Below are positions 1-8,572 of a stretch of 64,000 bases of DNA, in pieces; within the stretch, counting starts at the first letter, position 1, and every line of letters starts with the position of its first letter. Where the stretch lies: contig CAJTPZ010000001.1 in NCBI GenBank assembly GCA_910578395.1, positions 124,001-188,000 on the forward strand, given 5' to 3'. The translations under genes and the position numbers were made by a program. The stretch comes from an uncultured Muribaculaceae bacterium (GTDB taxonomy: Bacteria; Bacteroidota; Bacteroidia; Bacteroidales; Muribaculaceae). Below the pieces are notes generated by a model. It was not told where the DNA came from. It made no database searches and was given only the letters and a program-made list of their open reading frames with translations.

Positions 1-903
1 GTTGAAACCGGTGCTTGGATCGGTCCACTGCTCCTTGGTGAGAGGAGTACAGCCAGAGGTGCTTATTGCCTGATCGGCATACTGAGCAGCCTTCTGCCAA
101 TATGCGTTCTCATCCTTATACTTCACTGAAATATCTGTACGTGATGCCAGGCATGTGTAGACTCTTGCCAGCGAGCCATAGACACAGGCCAGATTCGGCT
201 CGATTTTATCAGTACGGTTAAAATCAGATAAAAGACTTTCCGCTTTGGCAAGATCGCCAAGAATCAGATCATAGACTTCATCAACAGTCGCACGCGGGTT
301 ATTTGCCGCCTGCTCGGCAGTGGTCTTTTCAGTAACAATAGGCACACCCAGATTATCAAGATTGTTTTCAGGCTTGACATAAGTGTAGCCGTCACCTGCG
401 CGTCCGGGAGTCTTATATTCCATCACCTGCACAAGTTCATGGTAATAAAGGGCACGGAAAGCATAAGCGATTCCGAGATAATGACGACGGACCTCCTCGG
501 TGGTATCGTCGGGGATCATTCCGATTATGTCATTGACAGTCTTGATCCAGCCATAGTAGACATAGGAAGGGTATATGCCTCGGTTGGAGCCGATGGAGCT
601 CACAGCGCCATAAGCCCATGCAGCCATAGTATTGAAGCCGGTATATCCGGAGCACATCATCGGGGTTGTGGCATGCTCCATCATCACACGCATCCCTCCA
701 TAGGATATCGTCTCGATGCCGCCGTCGCTGTTGCTATATCCCACCATTGTGGTATATATGCCGTTTACCATTCCCTCGAGCGCCGACTCTGAAGCCTCGA
801 TCTGCGAATCGATGACATAGTCGGTAGGCAAAGTCTCCTGAATGCAGCTACCTGCGCCTAAAAGAAGGAGTCCGGCCGCTGCCACCATATATATTTTGTT
901 CAT
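1..903 (-). CDS. SusD/RagB-family outer-membrane lipoprotein (partial, C-terminus off window)
   Basis: The minus-strand reading frame is open from ATG at 903 to the window edge, giving 301 codons. Residues 1-20 form a lipoprotein signal ending in the lipobox LGAGSC, so Cys20 should be lipidated. Further on are features typical of SusD proteins: the stretch RRHYLGIAYAFRALYYHELV (about residues 137-156) and repeated TPR-like helices with Ala-rich turns such as GDLAKAESLL. SusD proteins bind glycans or peptides at the cell surface and form a lid over their SusC partner. The gene starts 19 bases after the stop of susC, as expected for a susCD operon. The substrate cannot be read from the sequence. 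The downstream end, and any enzymes of this uptake locus, lie beyond the window. Confidence 0.9.
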   Translation of the reverse strand, partial: MNKIYMVAAAGLLLLGAGSCIQETLPTDYVIDSQIEASESALEGMVNGIYTTMVGYSNSDGGIETISYGGMRVMMEHATTPMMCSGYTGFNTMAAWAYGAVSSIGSNRGIYPSYVYYGWIKTVNDIIGMIPDDTTEEVRRHYLGIAYAFRALYYHELVQVMEYKTPGRAGDGYTYVKPENNLDNLGVPIVTEKTTAEQAANNPRATVDEVYDLILGDLAKAESLLSDFNRTDKIEPNLACVYGSLARVYTCLASRTDISVKYKDENAYWQKAAQYADQAISTSGCTPLTKEQWTDPSTGFN

Positions 904-922
904 ATATGAATTTGTATTTGAT

Positions 923-3900
923 TTAGAAAGTTAACTGTACGCCGCCTGAAAGAGTGCGCGTCGGCGAATACATCTCAGGGTTAGTGATGCCGAAATTGCT
1001 CTGACGCGGGTCGAGGCCTCGACGTGCCGAGAGATATGCCAGATTTTCTCCGGTGAAATATACGCGCATATTCTCGACACCCCATTTGGAAGTCATATCC
1101 TTCGGCAGAGTATAGCCGAAGTTTATGTTCTGCAGGTTGAGATATGACGCACTTGTAAGGAAGCGGTCGGTCATAGCGTTCTGGCTGTAGAGCTCGTTGG
1201 CACGCAGGCGCGGTATGTCGCTGTTTTTGTTCTCCGGAGTCCAGTGTTTCAGTATATCCTGATGCCAGTTCTGCGATGTGGCCATTCCTCCTGACCCCAT
1301 AAGACCCTGATAAGTATAGTCATATACAAGACCTCCCAATTGGAAGTTCATGTTGACGGAGAAATCAAATCCACGATAATTGAGCGATGTTCCGAAACCG
1401 CCATTCCAGGGCGACATTGCATCGCCGCTCAGGTAGTAGTCGGCCTGAGTGCTGTTTTCAACTTTCTCGCGGCCTATGACATTGCCATTGGAATCCTTTG
1501 TATTCTTCCAGTAAAGTGCTGCTCCTGTCTCCGGATCCACACCAGCACTCTGCTTTGTGTACCAGCTGTAGAGAGGCAGTCCCTCAGCTACCGCAAAACG
1601 GTAAAGCGATACAAATGATCCGTCGAGATTCACATAACCGTCATGGCCGTCAAATGACTGAGTCTTCACGTTATCAGGCAATTTGAGCACTTTGTTCTTC
1701 ACATAGCCGATATTGAAATTGGCGCTCCAACTGAAATTTTTGGTCTGCATGATCGTACCGTCGAGGGCGATCTCAAAACCGGCGTTACGCATGTCGCCTA
1801 CATTGGCATAATAACTTGTGTAACCAGCCGAAGGAGGTGTAGTGATTGAGAACAGCATGTCGGACGTCTTGCGGTAGAAGTAGTCGAAACTACCTGACAG
1901 ACGGTGGTTGAAAAGCTCGAACTCAACTCCGGCATTCCAGTTGGTGTTGGTCTCCCATGTGATATTGTTGGTGCCCTTCTGCTTCCACTGGAAAGCCGGA
2001 TTGTTATTATTATTCACAACATCATAGGTATCGGCATACAGATAGTTGCCGATGTTATCGTTGCCTTGCGAACCTACGCTGACTTTCAGTTTCAGATTGT
2101 CAACTTTGTCGATATTGAAAAACTCTTCATTGCTGATCACCCACGCTGCACCAGCTGACCAGAAAGAACCCCAACGATGGCTTTTGGCAAAACGCGATGA
2201 GGCATCACGACGGAACGATGCATTGGCATAGTAACGGCGGTCATAGTTGTAAATGGCACGGATGAAATAGCCCTCGTTGTTGTATTTTGTAGAGTAAGAA
2301 CTTACGAGATTACGGTTAAGCACAGTGCCGAACTCGGTTGATCCGTCGATACCGAAGTTGTTTCCCGAGCCGCTTATCCAGTTGTAGGTATAGTTATAAT
2401 ACTCATGTCCGAGAAGAGCCTCAAGACCATGCTGGCCAAATGTCTTGTTGTAGTTGAGGAGCTGCTGCAGGTTGTAGGTGCGGGTTGAATATTTGGTCAG
2501 CGACAAATATCCGTTGTCCGACGAACTTGTGTAGTAGTCCTGGAACGGCGAAGTGGCGTAGAAAGCCTTTCGGTCATAGAGATAGGTGCTACCGTTTACT
2601 GTCAGGGTAAGTTCGGGCAGAATCTGGAACTCTGCATAACCGTTTGCCTGAAGAGAATTTCCATTGGATGTACTCTGACGGTATTTATTGCTGAAAATAG
2701 CATTTGTGGGATTGCTGCCGATAGCGCCACGATGAAGGCCGTATTTGTCACCGAAGTCAAATGTGGGCTGCCCCCACTTGTCGATCATGATGTTGCCATT
2801 TCCGTCGCGGAGATACACCGGATAAATCGGCGCCCAGTTTTTGATCACCGACCAGATTGTACCGATTCCGATTGTGCTTGTAGCGGCACCATTCGCGCTT
2901 GCCATGAGTCCTTCCGACACCTGCGAGTACTTGTAGTTGGTGTAATTGAAATTGGCACCGACGCGCATCCACGGTTTTACCTGATAATCGACTTTGAGTC
3001 GTGCCGACAGGCGTTTCTCCCATGCGTTGGGTGTGATGCCGTCCTGATCAAGATAGCCGAGCGATGAATAGAAATTGAATCCACCGACACCACCACTGAT
3101 AGTAGCATTGTACTCCTGACGCAATCCGTGCTGCAAACCCATTTCCGACCAGTCATCAGGCTGAAGCCACAGTTCCTTTCCCTGATAAGTGTACTTGGTA
3201 CCGAGCGTAGCGGCGGGATTCATCTTTCCACCCTGCATTATGAAGTCTTGCCCCTGAGGAACACTATATACCATATATCCAGCGCCGACACCCGACTCTG
3301 CCGTATTCATAAAGGCCTTGTTGATATAAGCATGTGCATCGGCCGGAGTACGGGGATTTTCCTTAGTGGTCTCGTAGTTGTAGATAGTGGTGTAGAGAGT
3401 CTCATAGAACTGCTGTGCATTGAGGGTGCGGTAGTTCTGGAGAGCCGATGAATTCACGCCCCACTTGGCATTGAAAGTTACTTTTGCTTCTCCCTGTGCG
3501 CGTTTTGTAGTAATCATGACCACACCATTAGCGCCTCGGGCACCGTAAAGAGCATTTGACGAGGCGTCCTTAAGCACTGTGATCGACTCTATGTCAGTAG
3601 GGTTTATAAGGTTCAGGCTACCGTCGTAGGGCATACCGTCAACAACAATCAGCGGCTCTGTGTCAGATGATATAGACCCCACGCCACGAATCGTGATTGA
3701 CGGAGATTCACCCATCTGTGAGCTGGCATTGTTGAGCTGAAGGCCAGCCACACGTCCGGCAAGTGCCTGAGCCGCGTTAGTAACCTGTGACTTTGCAAGA
3801 TCATCACTTTTCATAACAGCAGCAGATCCTACAAATGCCTCTTTTTTCATTTTACCGAATGCCACAACCACAACCTCGTCAAGAGATGCAGTCTCTTCTT

Positions 3901-4174
3901 TAAGCGTCACGGTAATTGAAGAGCGTCCGTCGACAGCCACTTTTTCAGTAGTATATCCGATATAGGATACCTGCAAAGTAGCATTGGCTGGAACATTGAT
4001 AGTGAAAGCACCGTCGATGTCTGTTGCCGTGCCATTGGACGGATTTCCCAATTCAATGACATTCGCTCCAATGATCGGTTCATTGGACTCGTCGACAACG
4101 AGACCTTTCACTGTAATCGCATGGCTGATCAGTGCACAGCACATGCAAAGCAGTAAACTTGCCAGTTTTTGCAT
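923..4174 (-). CDS. SusC/RagA-family TonB-linked outer-membrane transporter
   Basis: This 1083-residue protein has a signal peptide (about residues 1-19), a carboxypeptidase-D-regulatory-like domain (about 20-95, beginning VKGLVVDESNEPIIGANV), a TonB-box-like stretch rich in Val (LDEVVVVAFGKMKK), and a plug domain containing AQALAGRVAGLQL, TIRGVGS and PLIVVDGMP. The rest is an aromatic-rich 22-strand-type barrel ending in a C-terminal aromatic residue (QLTF). Length and domain order match SusC. It should import an oligosaccharide or peptide across the outer membrane using TonB energy, with the SusD lipoprotein encoded just downstream. I found no clear -7 element in the 224 bp upstream and no adjacent sigma/anti-sigma pair or hybrid two-component regulator. 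Confidence 0.95.
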   Translation of the reverse strand: MQKLASLLLCMCCALISHAITVKGLVVDESNEPIIGANVIELGNPSNGTATDIDGAFTINVPANATLQVSYIGYTTEKVAVDGRSSITVTLKEETASLDEVVVVAFGKMKKEAFVGSAAVMKSDDLAKSQVTNAAQALAGRVAGLQLNNASSQMGESPSITIRGVGSISSDTEPLIVVDGMPYDGSLNLINPTDIESITVLKDASSNALYGARGANGVVMITTKRAQGEAKVTFNAKWGVNSSALQNYRTLNAQQFYETLYTTIYNYETTKENPRTPADAHAYINKAFMNTAESGVGAGYMVYSVPQGQDFIMQGGKMNPAATLGTKYTYQGKELWLQPDDWSEMGLQHGLRQEYNATISGGVGGFNFYSSLGYLDQDGITPNAWEKRLSARLKVDYQVKPWMRVGANFNYTNYKYSQVSEGLMASANGAATSTIGIGTIWSVIKNWAPIYPVYLRDGNGNIMIDKWGQPTFDFGDKYGLHRGAIGSNPTNAIFSNKYRQSTSNGNSLQANGYAEFQILPELTLTVNGSTYLYDRKAFYATSPFQDYYTSSSDNGYLSLTKYSTRTYNLQQLLNYNKTFGQHGLEALLGHEYYNYTYNWISGSGNNFGIDGSTEFGTVLNRNLVSSYSTKYNNEGYFIRAIYNYDRRYYANASFRRDASSRFAKSHRWGSFWSAGAAWVISNEEFFNIDKVDNLKLKVSVGSQGNDNIGNYLYADTYDVVNNNNNPAFQWKQKGTNNITWETNTNWNAGVEFELFNHRLSGSFDYFYRKTSDMLFSITTPPSAGYTSYYANVGDMRNAGFEIALDGTIMQTKNFSWSANFNIGYVKNKVLKLPDNVKTQSFDGHDGYVNLDGSFVSLYRFAVAEGLPLYSWYTKQSAGVDPETGAALYWKNTKDSNGNVIGREKVENSTQADYYLSGDAMSPWNGGFGTSLNYRGFDFSVNMNFQLGGLVYDYTYQGLMGSGGMATSQNWHQDILKHWTPENKNSDIPRLRANELYSQNAMTDRFLTSASYLNLQNINFGYTLPKDMTSKWGVENMRVYFTGENLAYLSARRGLDPRQSNFGITNPEMYSPTRTLSGGVQLTF

Positions 4175-4314
4175 GATATAAATTTAATTTGTTTAAAAAG
4201 GGTGCGTTATATTATTTACGCATCCCAGTAATTGATTTCGGCGTAAAAGTAATTAACTTTTTGATACAAAAAAAAATATAAAAATATATTTTTAACAACA
4301 TTTAACTATACAAA

Positions 4315-4347
4315 TAACCGGGTACACTTTAAAAGCGTACCCGGTTA
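4315..4347 (-). terminator. Intrinsic terminator candidate after creD
   Basis: An 11-bp perfect inverted repeat (4315-4325 with 4337-4347, core AACCGGGTAC) flanks an 11-nt A/T-rich loop. It lies 50-85 bases past the creD stop. The minus-strand sequence after it is T-rich, but it is not a clean U-tract. Confidence 0.6.
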
Positions 4348-4398
4348 CTAATTCTGATGAGTTTTGCGGCATGCCAAGGCACACCATCGTCATTACAA

Positions 4399-5865
4399 TT
4401 ATCGGTTTTCTATGCGCAGCTTAAGAGTTGCATACATTATTGCTGCAAGAGCGATAAACAAACCTATGCTGCCGGTGAGCAAGGCAAATGTCTCAAGACA
4501 AAGCAAAATGTAGATAAACACATAGATTATAAGCAATAATACACCTATTGCCAAGGCGACCTTGCCCGAACCCAGCACACCTTTCATATAAAGATATATC
4601 ATGCCGATGGTCATCACTGAAGCGATAAGATAGCTAAGACCGAATGAGATATGCTCAGCAAGCGACAGCAACAGAGAATAGAACAGGATAAGTGCCAGCC
4701 CCACCAACAGATACTGGAATATGTGAATAGGATGGTGCATCATTATCTCTGCAAAAAGCACTGCTATAAAAGTCAGCAGCACAACAATTATGGCATATTT
4801 TATCGCGCGGTCAGTCTTCTGATACCGGTCGACAGGCACAAGCATGTCGACCACTGCTGCCGACGCGGTGATCGACGAGGCCCGGTTGCCTACAAATGCC
4901 TGCGGATAATCACGGTTTATAGAATTGAGCGTCCAGGTAGCCTTAAAGTCTCCGTCGGCAACCTCACGGTCGCTTGGAAGAAACATGCCCTTAAACGACG
5001 GCGATTTGCAGTCACCCGAAATCACGATGTCATTGTGACGGCCTATAGGCGTCACACCAAGCACGCGCGACCCACGCAACTTCATCGTCAGGCTGTAAGG
5101 ATATTTCACACTATCGTTTTTTATAACTCCGGTCTGAGCTTCCATGCAACCCGATCCCTGGCTGACAGCCGAATTATCAGCCACATACACATAATCGTCA
5201 TTCCACTCCATCTCATCGATGTTGCTGAAACTATATACCTGCAGATTACGTCCGCCCTCCATTTCTATCTTGTGACCGGCAAGCTCAAGCGCAGAAATAT
5301 CCTCTACACCTTTCAGATCTCCTATACCCACCGTCACAGTCGCGTCCTTGAACCTATAGGCCGACATAGGTATACCCAACGACTCAAGCGGCGACAGACT
5401 TATATCACCCGAAAGCCGGATATCGGTATTATATACGACCGATTCATAAATACCTCGGTGAAGAGCCTGCGACTTCACATCGGCGTCGAAGTTCAGTGAC
5501 TCCGGCAGAAGCCGCACCTTTCCACCCGTGTCGTCCGGTGATATACTGTCATAAGGGATAGTGATGATCGGCCCGGATATCAGCTGTTCTCCGCTCCATG
5601 ACGACGATATCTCGGCAACAGTCGTATTCTGGGCATGTTCACGGTCGCTTATCAGCGACATCATGAAAAGATCAGGAATAAGAAGTCCAAGTGAAATAAG
5701 AGCTATAAACAGGATTTTCATTCCGAGAGGCTGATTGCGTTTTCCTTCATCAGACTTACGGTCGGATGCCATGAACGGGGGCTTCACTTCCGGAGGCACA
5801 TTGACCGGCGGTGGCGGCAATTCCGGCAAAAAATCATGAACGGGAGTTTCATTATCAGTACTCAT
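4399..5865 (-). CDS. creD: CreD-family inner-membrane protein
   Basis: The 488-residue protein begins with a Pro-rich cytoplasmic tail (residues 1-46), followed by one membrane segment (about 49-72, ILFIALISLGLLIPDLFMMS). A large extracytoplasmic domain follows (about 73-350), with the family-typical stretch SSSWSGEQLISGPIITIPY. The C-terminus holds about six closely packed membrane helices (about 355-480). This is the layout of CreD, the inner-membrane protein of the CreBC regulon linked to envelope integrity and colicin/beta-lactam tolerance in Enterobacteria. In Bacteroidetes creD is often found alone, and no creBC genes are next to it here, so its role in this organism is inferred only from the family. 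It is divergent from the barrel gene at 6054 and has its own terminator candidate. Confidence 0.88.
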   Translation of the reverse strand: MSTDNETPVHDFLPELPPPPVNVPPEVKPPFMASDRKSDEGKRNQPLGMKILFIALISLGLLIPDLFMMSLISDREHAQNTTVAEISSSWSGEQLISGPIITIPYDSISPDDTGGKVRLLPESLNFDADVKSQALHRGIYESVVYNTDIRLSGDISLSPLESLGIPMSAYRFKDATVTVGIGDLKGVEDISALELAGHKIEMEGGRNLQVYSFSNIDEMEWNDDYVYVADNSAVSQGSGCMEAQTGVIKNDSVKYPYSLTMKLRGSRVLGVTPIGRHNDIVISGDCKSPSFKGMFLPSDREVADGDFKATWTLNSINRDYPQAFVGNRASSITASAAVVDMLVPVDRYQKTDRAIKYAIIVVLLTFIAVLFAEIMMHHPIHIFQYLLVGLALILFYSLLLSLAEHISFGLSYLIASVMTIGMIYLYMKGVLGSGKVALAIGVLLLIIYVFIYILLCLETFALLTGSIGLFIALAAIMYATLKLRIENR

Positions 5866-6053
5866 GACCTTAGGATTTAAATAAATGTGACAATAATTAT
5901 GTCGGTAAATATAGCATCTGTCACTCTATCGACCAAATATTTACAATTTTATTTACAACATGCGCCACACACAGTTTCCATTTTTCAGGAACCCGATGTA
6001 ACCTGTTTTTATGATACTGCGTCTAAAATAACGTAAACAAACGATAAAATAAA

Positions 6054-8144
6054 ATGAGAGCAATCGCAACCATTATCCTTTCAACATCTATATGCATTCA
6101 GTCTTTCTCACAGGAATATCCCGACTCAGCCACTGTCGAGAGAACCCTTGATGAAATAACCGTGCAGGCCCCATCTGTAATACGCAAAACTGACCGTGAT
6201 GTCTACGCTATCTCCGAAGAGGTGAAAAAAAGGTCCTCATCTCCGTTCAATCTACTCACCAACACCGGTATTCCATCGATTTCGGTAAATGATGTAATGC
6301 AAAAAATTACCGTCAACGGCAAAGATGCCGAAATCCGTATAAATGGTCGCAAAGCCGACATCAACCAGTTTAAGGCAATACCGGTCGACAATATCCGCCG
6401 CATCGAGTTTATCGACAATCCGGGACTGAAATACGACGGAGCCACAGCTGTAATCAACATCATCGTGGTCAATCCAGAACGAGGCGGATCTCTGTCGCTA
6501 TCCGACATGCAGGCGTTAAATTATAAATGGAACAATGCCAGCACGTCTCTTACACTTGAACATGGAAAGCACCAGTTCAGCATAAACGGATCAGGATATT
6601 TCCGCAACGATTTGCCTTTGTTCAGAGATTACAACGACCGCTACCTAATGCCCGGAGGAAGCGTGGTAGAACGCACTGAGACGCCCGACGACGGTCACTT
6701 CACAAACGACGGCATATATCCGGGCATCAGCTACAATTACTACGTGCCCGACAAAACCAATCTATATGTGTCCGCCTGGTTTCCGGTAAATCTGCAGAAT
6801 GAGTTATTATATTCAGGCAGCCTTTCAACAAAAGGAATCTCCGGAACCACACGTCTGACCGACCTTCAGAGAGATCCGAACAATAATCAGCGACTCAACG
6901 CCTATATCGAGCAGAAACTTCCACACGACCAGACAATAATGGCCAACATAGGATGGGGACGCGGCACCGGAACCAGTCGTCGCACCTATACAGAGGAGCC
7001 GGACTCACGCGCAATCGGTGACGAAATACACATCGACAATCATATACGCAACCAAAACTCCTCGTGGTCAGCTGAAACGGACTATACAAAATCATGGAAC
7101 AGAAACATATTCACTGCCGGATTGCGCTACTCCGGATCGACAAACAGAGCACGATATATCTATGAGACCGATCCGACAGTAACCGTAAGACAGACAACCG
7201 ACCGCATCTACTTTTTCGGCGAATACACAACACAAATCGAGAAATGGAATATCACAGCTGGGGCCGCAGGCACATGGCAGGATAACGCCACCGAAGGACA
7301 TCATGTCTCCAATCTCCATTTCACGCCACGGTTGTCGGTCGCATGGCGTTACTGCGACGTCTCTCGCTGGGCACTCACGGTCTCTTCCAACACGCTTTCG
7401 CCCACTGTGAGCGAAACTTCGCCCATAGTACAACAGATAGATGGATTCGTCATCCAGCAAGGAAATCCCGATCTGAAATCCTATGTATCATATAAGGCCC
7501 AACTCCGTTACGGCTTCGCCCTTGGACAACGTTTTTCTGGCAGCGTCACGACTTCTTTCCAATACTCCCCCGATCCGGTTCAGGAATACTACACCTGGAG
7601 CGGCAACAAAATCATGCACACCTGGAACAACGAGGGCCATGCATCATATTTCGAGACCACTTTCTCTCCACGGTGGGAATACATCCCCGGATGGGCCACA
7701 TTGAGCGGATCGCTAACTCTTAGCCGCTCATGGACCAAAGGACACAATTACCGGCATAATCTCACCAATTGGTCGGGTGTAGCCAACGCCTCATTCTATC
7801 ACTGGGGATTTGACGTACTGTTACAATATGAACGCGGCATAGCATATCTGTTGGGAGAAAGAATCCAGCGAGGTGAAGCATACACTATGTTCCAGGCCGG
7901 ATATAAATGGAAAGACTGGCACTTCGCATTCGGCCTTTTCAACCCATTCGGCCGTTACAGTCAGGAAATCTCCGTAATATCCGATCTTGTGAAACAACAG
8001 ACCGTAACACGCACAACAGCATGTAACCGTATGCCATTTCTGCAGGTATCATATAATATATCATGGGGACGCAAACCACGACAGGCTTCACGAAAGCTCG
8101 AGAGCGACCTCTCCGGTTCAGAAGCTTCAGCCGCCGGCCGTTGA
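6054..8144 (+). CDS. Outer-membrane beta-barrel protein, TonB-receptor-like
   Basis: The 696-residue protein has a signal peptide (about residues 1-19, cleaved before QEYPDS). A short plug-like domain (about 30-145) contains DEITVQAPSVIRKTDRDVY and VDNIRRIEFIDNPGLKYDG, typical of the Bacteroidetes outer_membrane_beta-barrel families. The remainder is rich in alternating aromatic strands. Unlike SusC it lacks an N-terminal carboxypeptidase-regulatory-like domain and is much shorter. I infer a monomeric TonB-dependent or related barrel with unknown ligand. The last about 25 residues (GRKPRQASRKLESDLSGSEASAAGR) are polar and basic, extending past the expected final strand, which is unusual for an Omp85-inserted barrel. 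It stands alone, divergent from creD, and ends at a strong bidirectional terminator. Confidence 0.82.
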   Translation: MRAIATIILSTSICIQSFSQEYPDSATVERTLDEITVQAPSVIRKTDRDVYAISEEVKKRSSSPFNLLTNTGIPSISVNDVMQKITVNGKDAEIRINGRKADINQFKAIPVDNIRRIEFIDNPGLKYDGATAVINIIVVNPERGGSLSLSDMQALNYKWNNASTSLTLEHGKHQFSINGSGYFRNDLPLFRDYNDRYLMPGGSVVERTETPDDGHFTNDGIYPGISYNYYVPDKTNLYVSAWFPVNLQNELLYSGSLSTKGISGTTRLTDLQRDPNNNQRLNAYIEQKLPHDQTIMANIGWGRGTGTSRRTYTEEPDSRAIGDEIHIDNHIRNQNSSWSAETDYTKSWNRNIFTAGLRYSGSTNRARYIYETDPTVTVRQTTDRIYFFGEYTTQIEKWNITAGAAGTWQDNATEGHHVSNLHFTPRLSVAWRYCDVSRWALTVSSNTLSPTVSETSPIVQQIDGFVIQQGNPDLKSYVSYKAQLRYGFALGQRFSGSVTTSFQYSPDPVQEYYTWSGNKIMHTWNNEGHASYFETTFSPRWEYIPGWATLSGSLTLSRSWTKGHNYRHNLTNWSGVANASFYHWGFDVLLQYERGIAYLLGERIQRGEAYTMFQAGYKWKDWHFAFGLFNPFGRYSQEISVISDLVKQQTVTRTTACNRMPFLQVSYNISWGRKPRQASRKLESDLSGSEASAAGR

Positions 8145-8223
8145 TCTCAATATCCGCCATGCTCTGCCTGTAAATCACATACCCGAAACGGCAGAATGAT
8201 ATAACCGTATTATCGGGTATTAA

Positions 8224-8260
8224 AAAACAGGCTGTGTCCGCATTGGACACAGCCTGTTTT
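8224..8260. terminator. Bidirectional intrinsic terminator
   Basis: A perfect 16-bp inverted repeat (8224-8239 and 8245-8260) with a 5-nt loop has A4 on one side and T4 on the other. It sits between the converging barrel gene (plus) and ferredoxin gene (minus) and can serve both. Confidence 0.88.
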
Positions 8261-8281
8261 CTGTTCTTTCAGGAAAGCCTA

Positions 8282-8449
8282 TCAGGGAAGCGAAATAGCA
8301 CCGCTGGGGCAAACTTCTGCGCAAGAACCACACTCAATGCAAGTGTCAGGGTCGATGCTGTACTTGTCACCCTCAGAAATAGCTTCTACGGGGCAAACGG
8401 GCAGACATGTGCCGCAAGCCACGCAATTGTCATCGATAACGTATGCCAT
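8282..8449 (-). CDS. 2[4Fe-4S] ferredoxin, 55 residues
   Basis: The minus-strand reading from ATG at 8449 to TGA at 8282 gives a complete 55-residue clostridial-type ferredoxin. It has two cluster motifs: CVACGTCLPVCP (residues 9-20) and CIECGSCAEVCP (about 38-49). The spacing CxxCxxCxxxCP is intact in both, so two [4Fe-4S] clusters are expected. It would carry low-potential electrons in the cytoplasm, for example from the PFOR encoded at 22142-25705. That pairing is inference, since the genes are 14 kb apart. It is preceded by a good Bacteroides-type promoter (8524-8553) and followed by a strong terminator, so it is probably a single-gene transcript. Because it is so short, automatic gene callers with a length cut-off would miss it. 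Confidence 0.95.
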   Translation of the reverse strand: MAYVIDDNCVACGTCLPVCPVEAISEGDKYSIDPDTCIECGSCAEVCPSGAISLP

Positions 8450-8523
8450 GATGTACTCAGTTTTAGGTATTTATAGAACGAATTAATTTCTTTTGACAGC
8501 CATTAAAGGCCATTAATGTTTTG

Positions 8524-8553
8524 CAAATTTACATTTTTCCCTGTTTCTGCAAA
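8524..8553 (-). promoter_or_regulatory. Bacteroides-type promoter of the ferredoxin gene
   Basis: Read on the minus strand there is a -7 element TAAATTTG (8531-8524), matching TAnnTTTG. A TTTG lies 18 nt further upstream (8553-8550), close to the usual -33 position. This leaves a leader of about 70 nt before the ATG at 8449. Confidence 0.6.
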
Positions 8554-8572
8554 ATCCCTCACCACACTTTTT

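Noticed and set aside
1..4174. Search for an invertible promoter or paired inverted repeats at the susCD locus
   Set aside because: The 224 bp upstream of susC contain only the creD terminator hairpin; no second copy or recombinase gene is present.
8501..8518. Near-palindrome CATTAAAGGCCATTAATG in the ferredoxin leader
   Set aside because: Only about 6 bp of A/T pairing on each side; could be an operator, but short palindromes like this are frequent in A/T-rich leaders.
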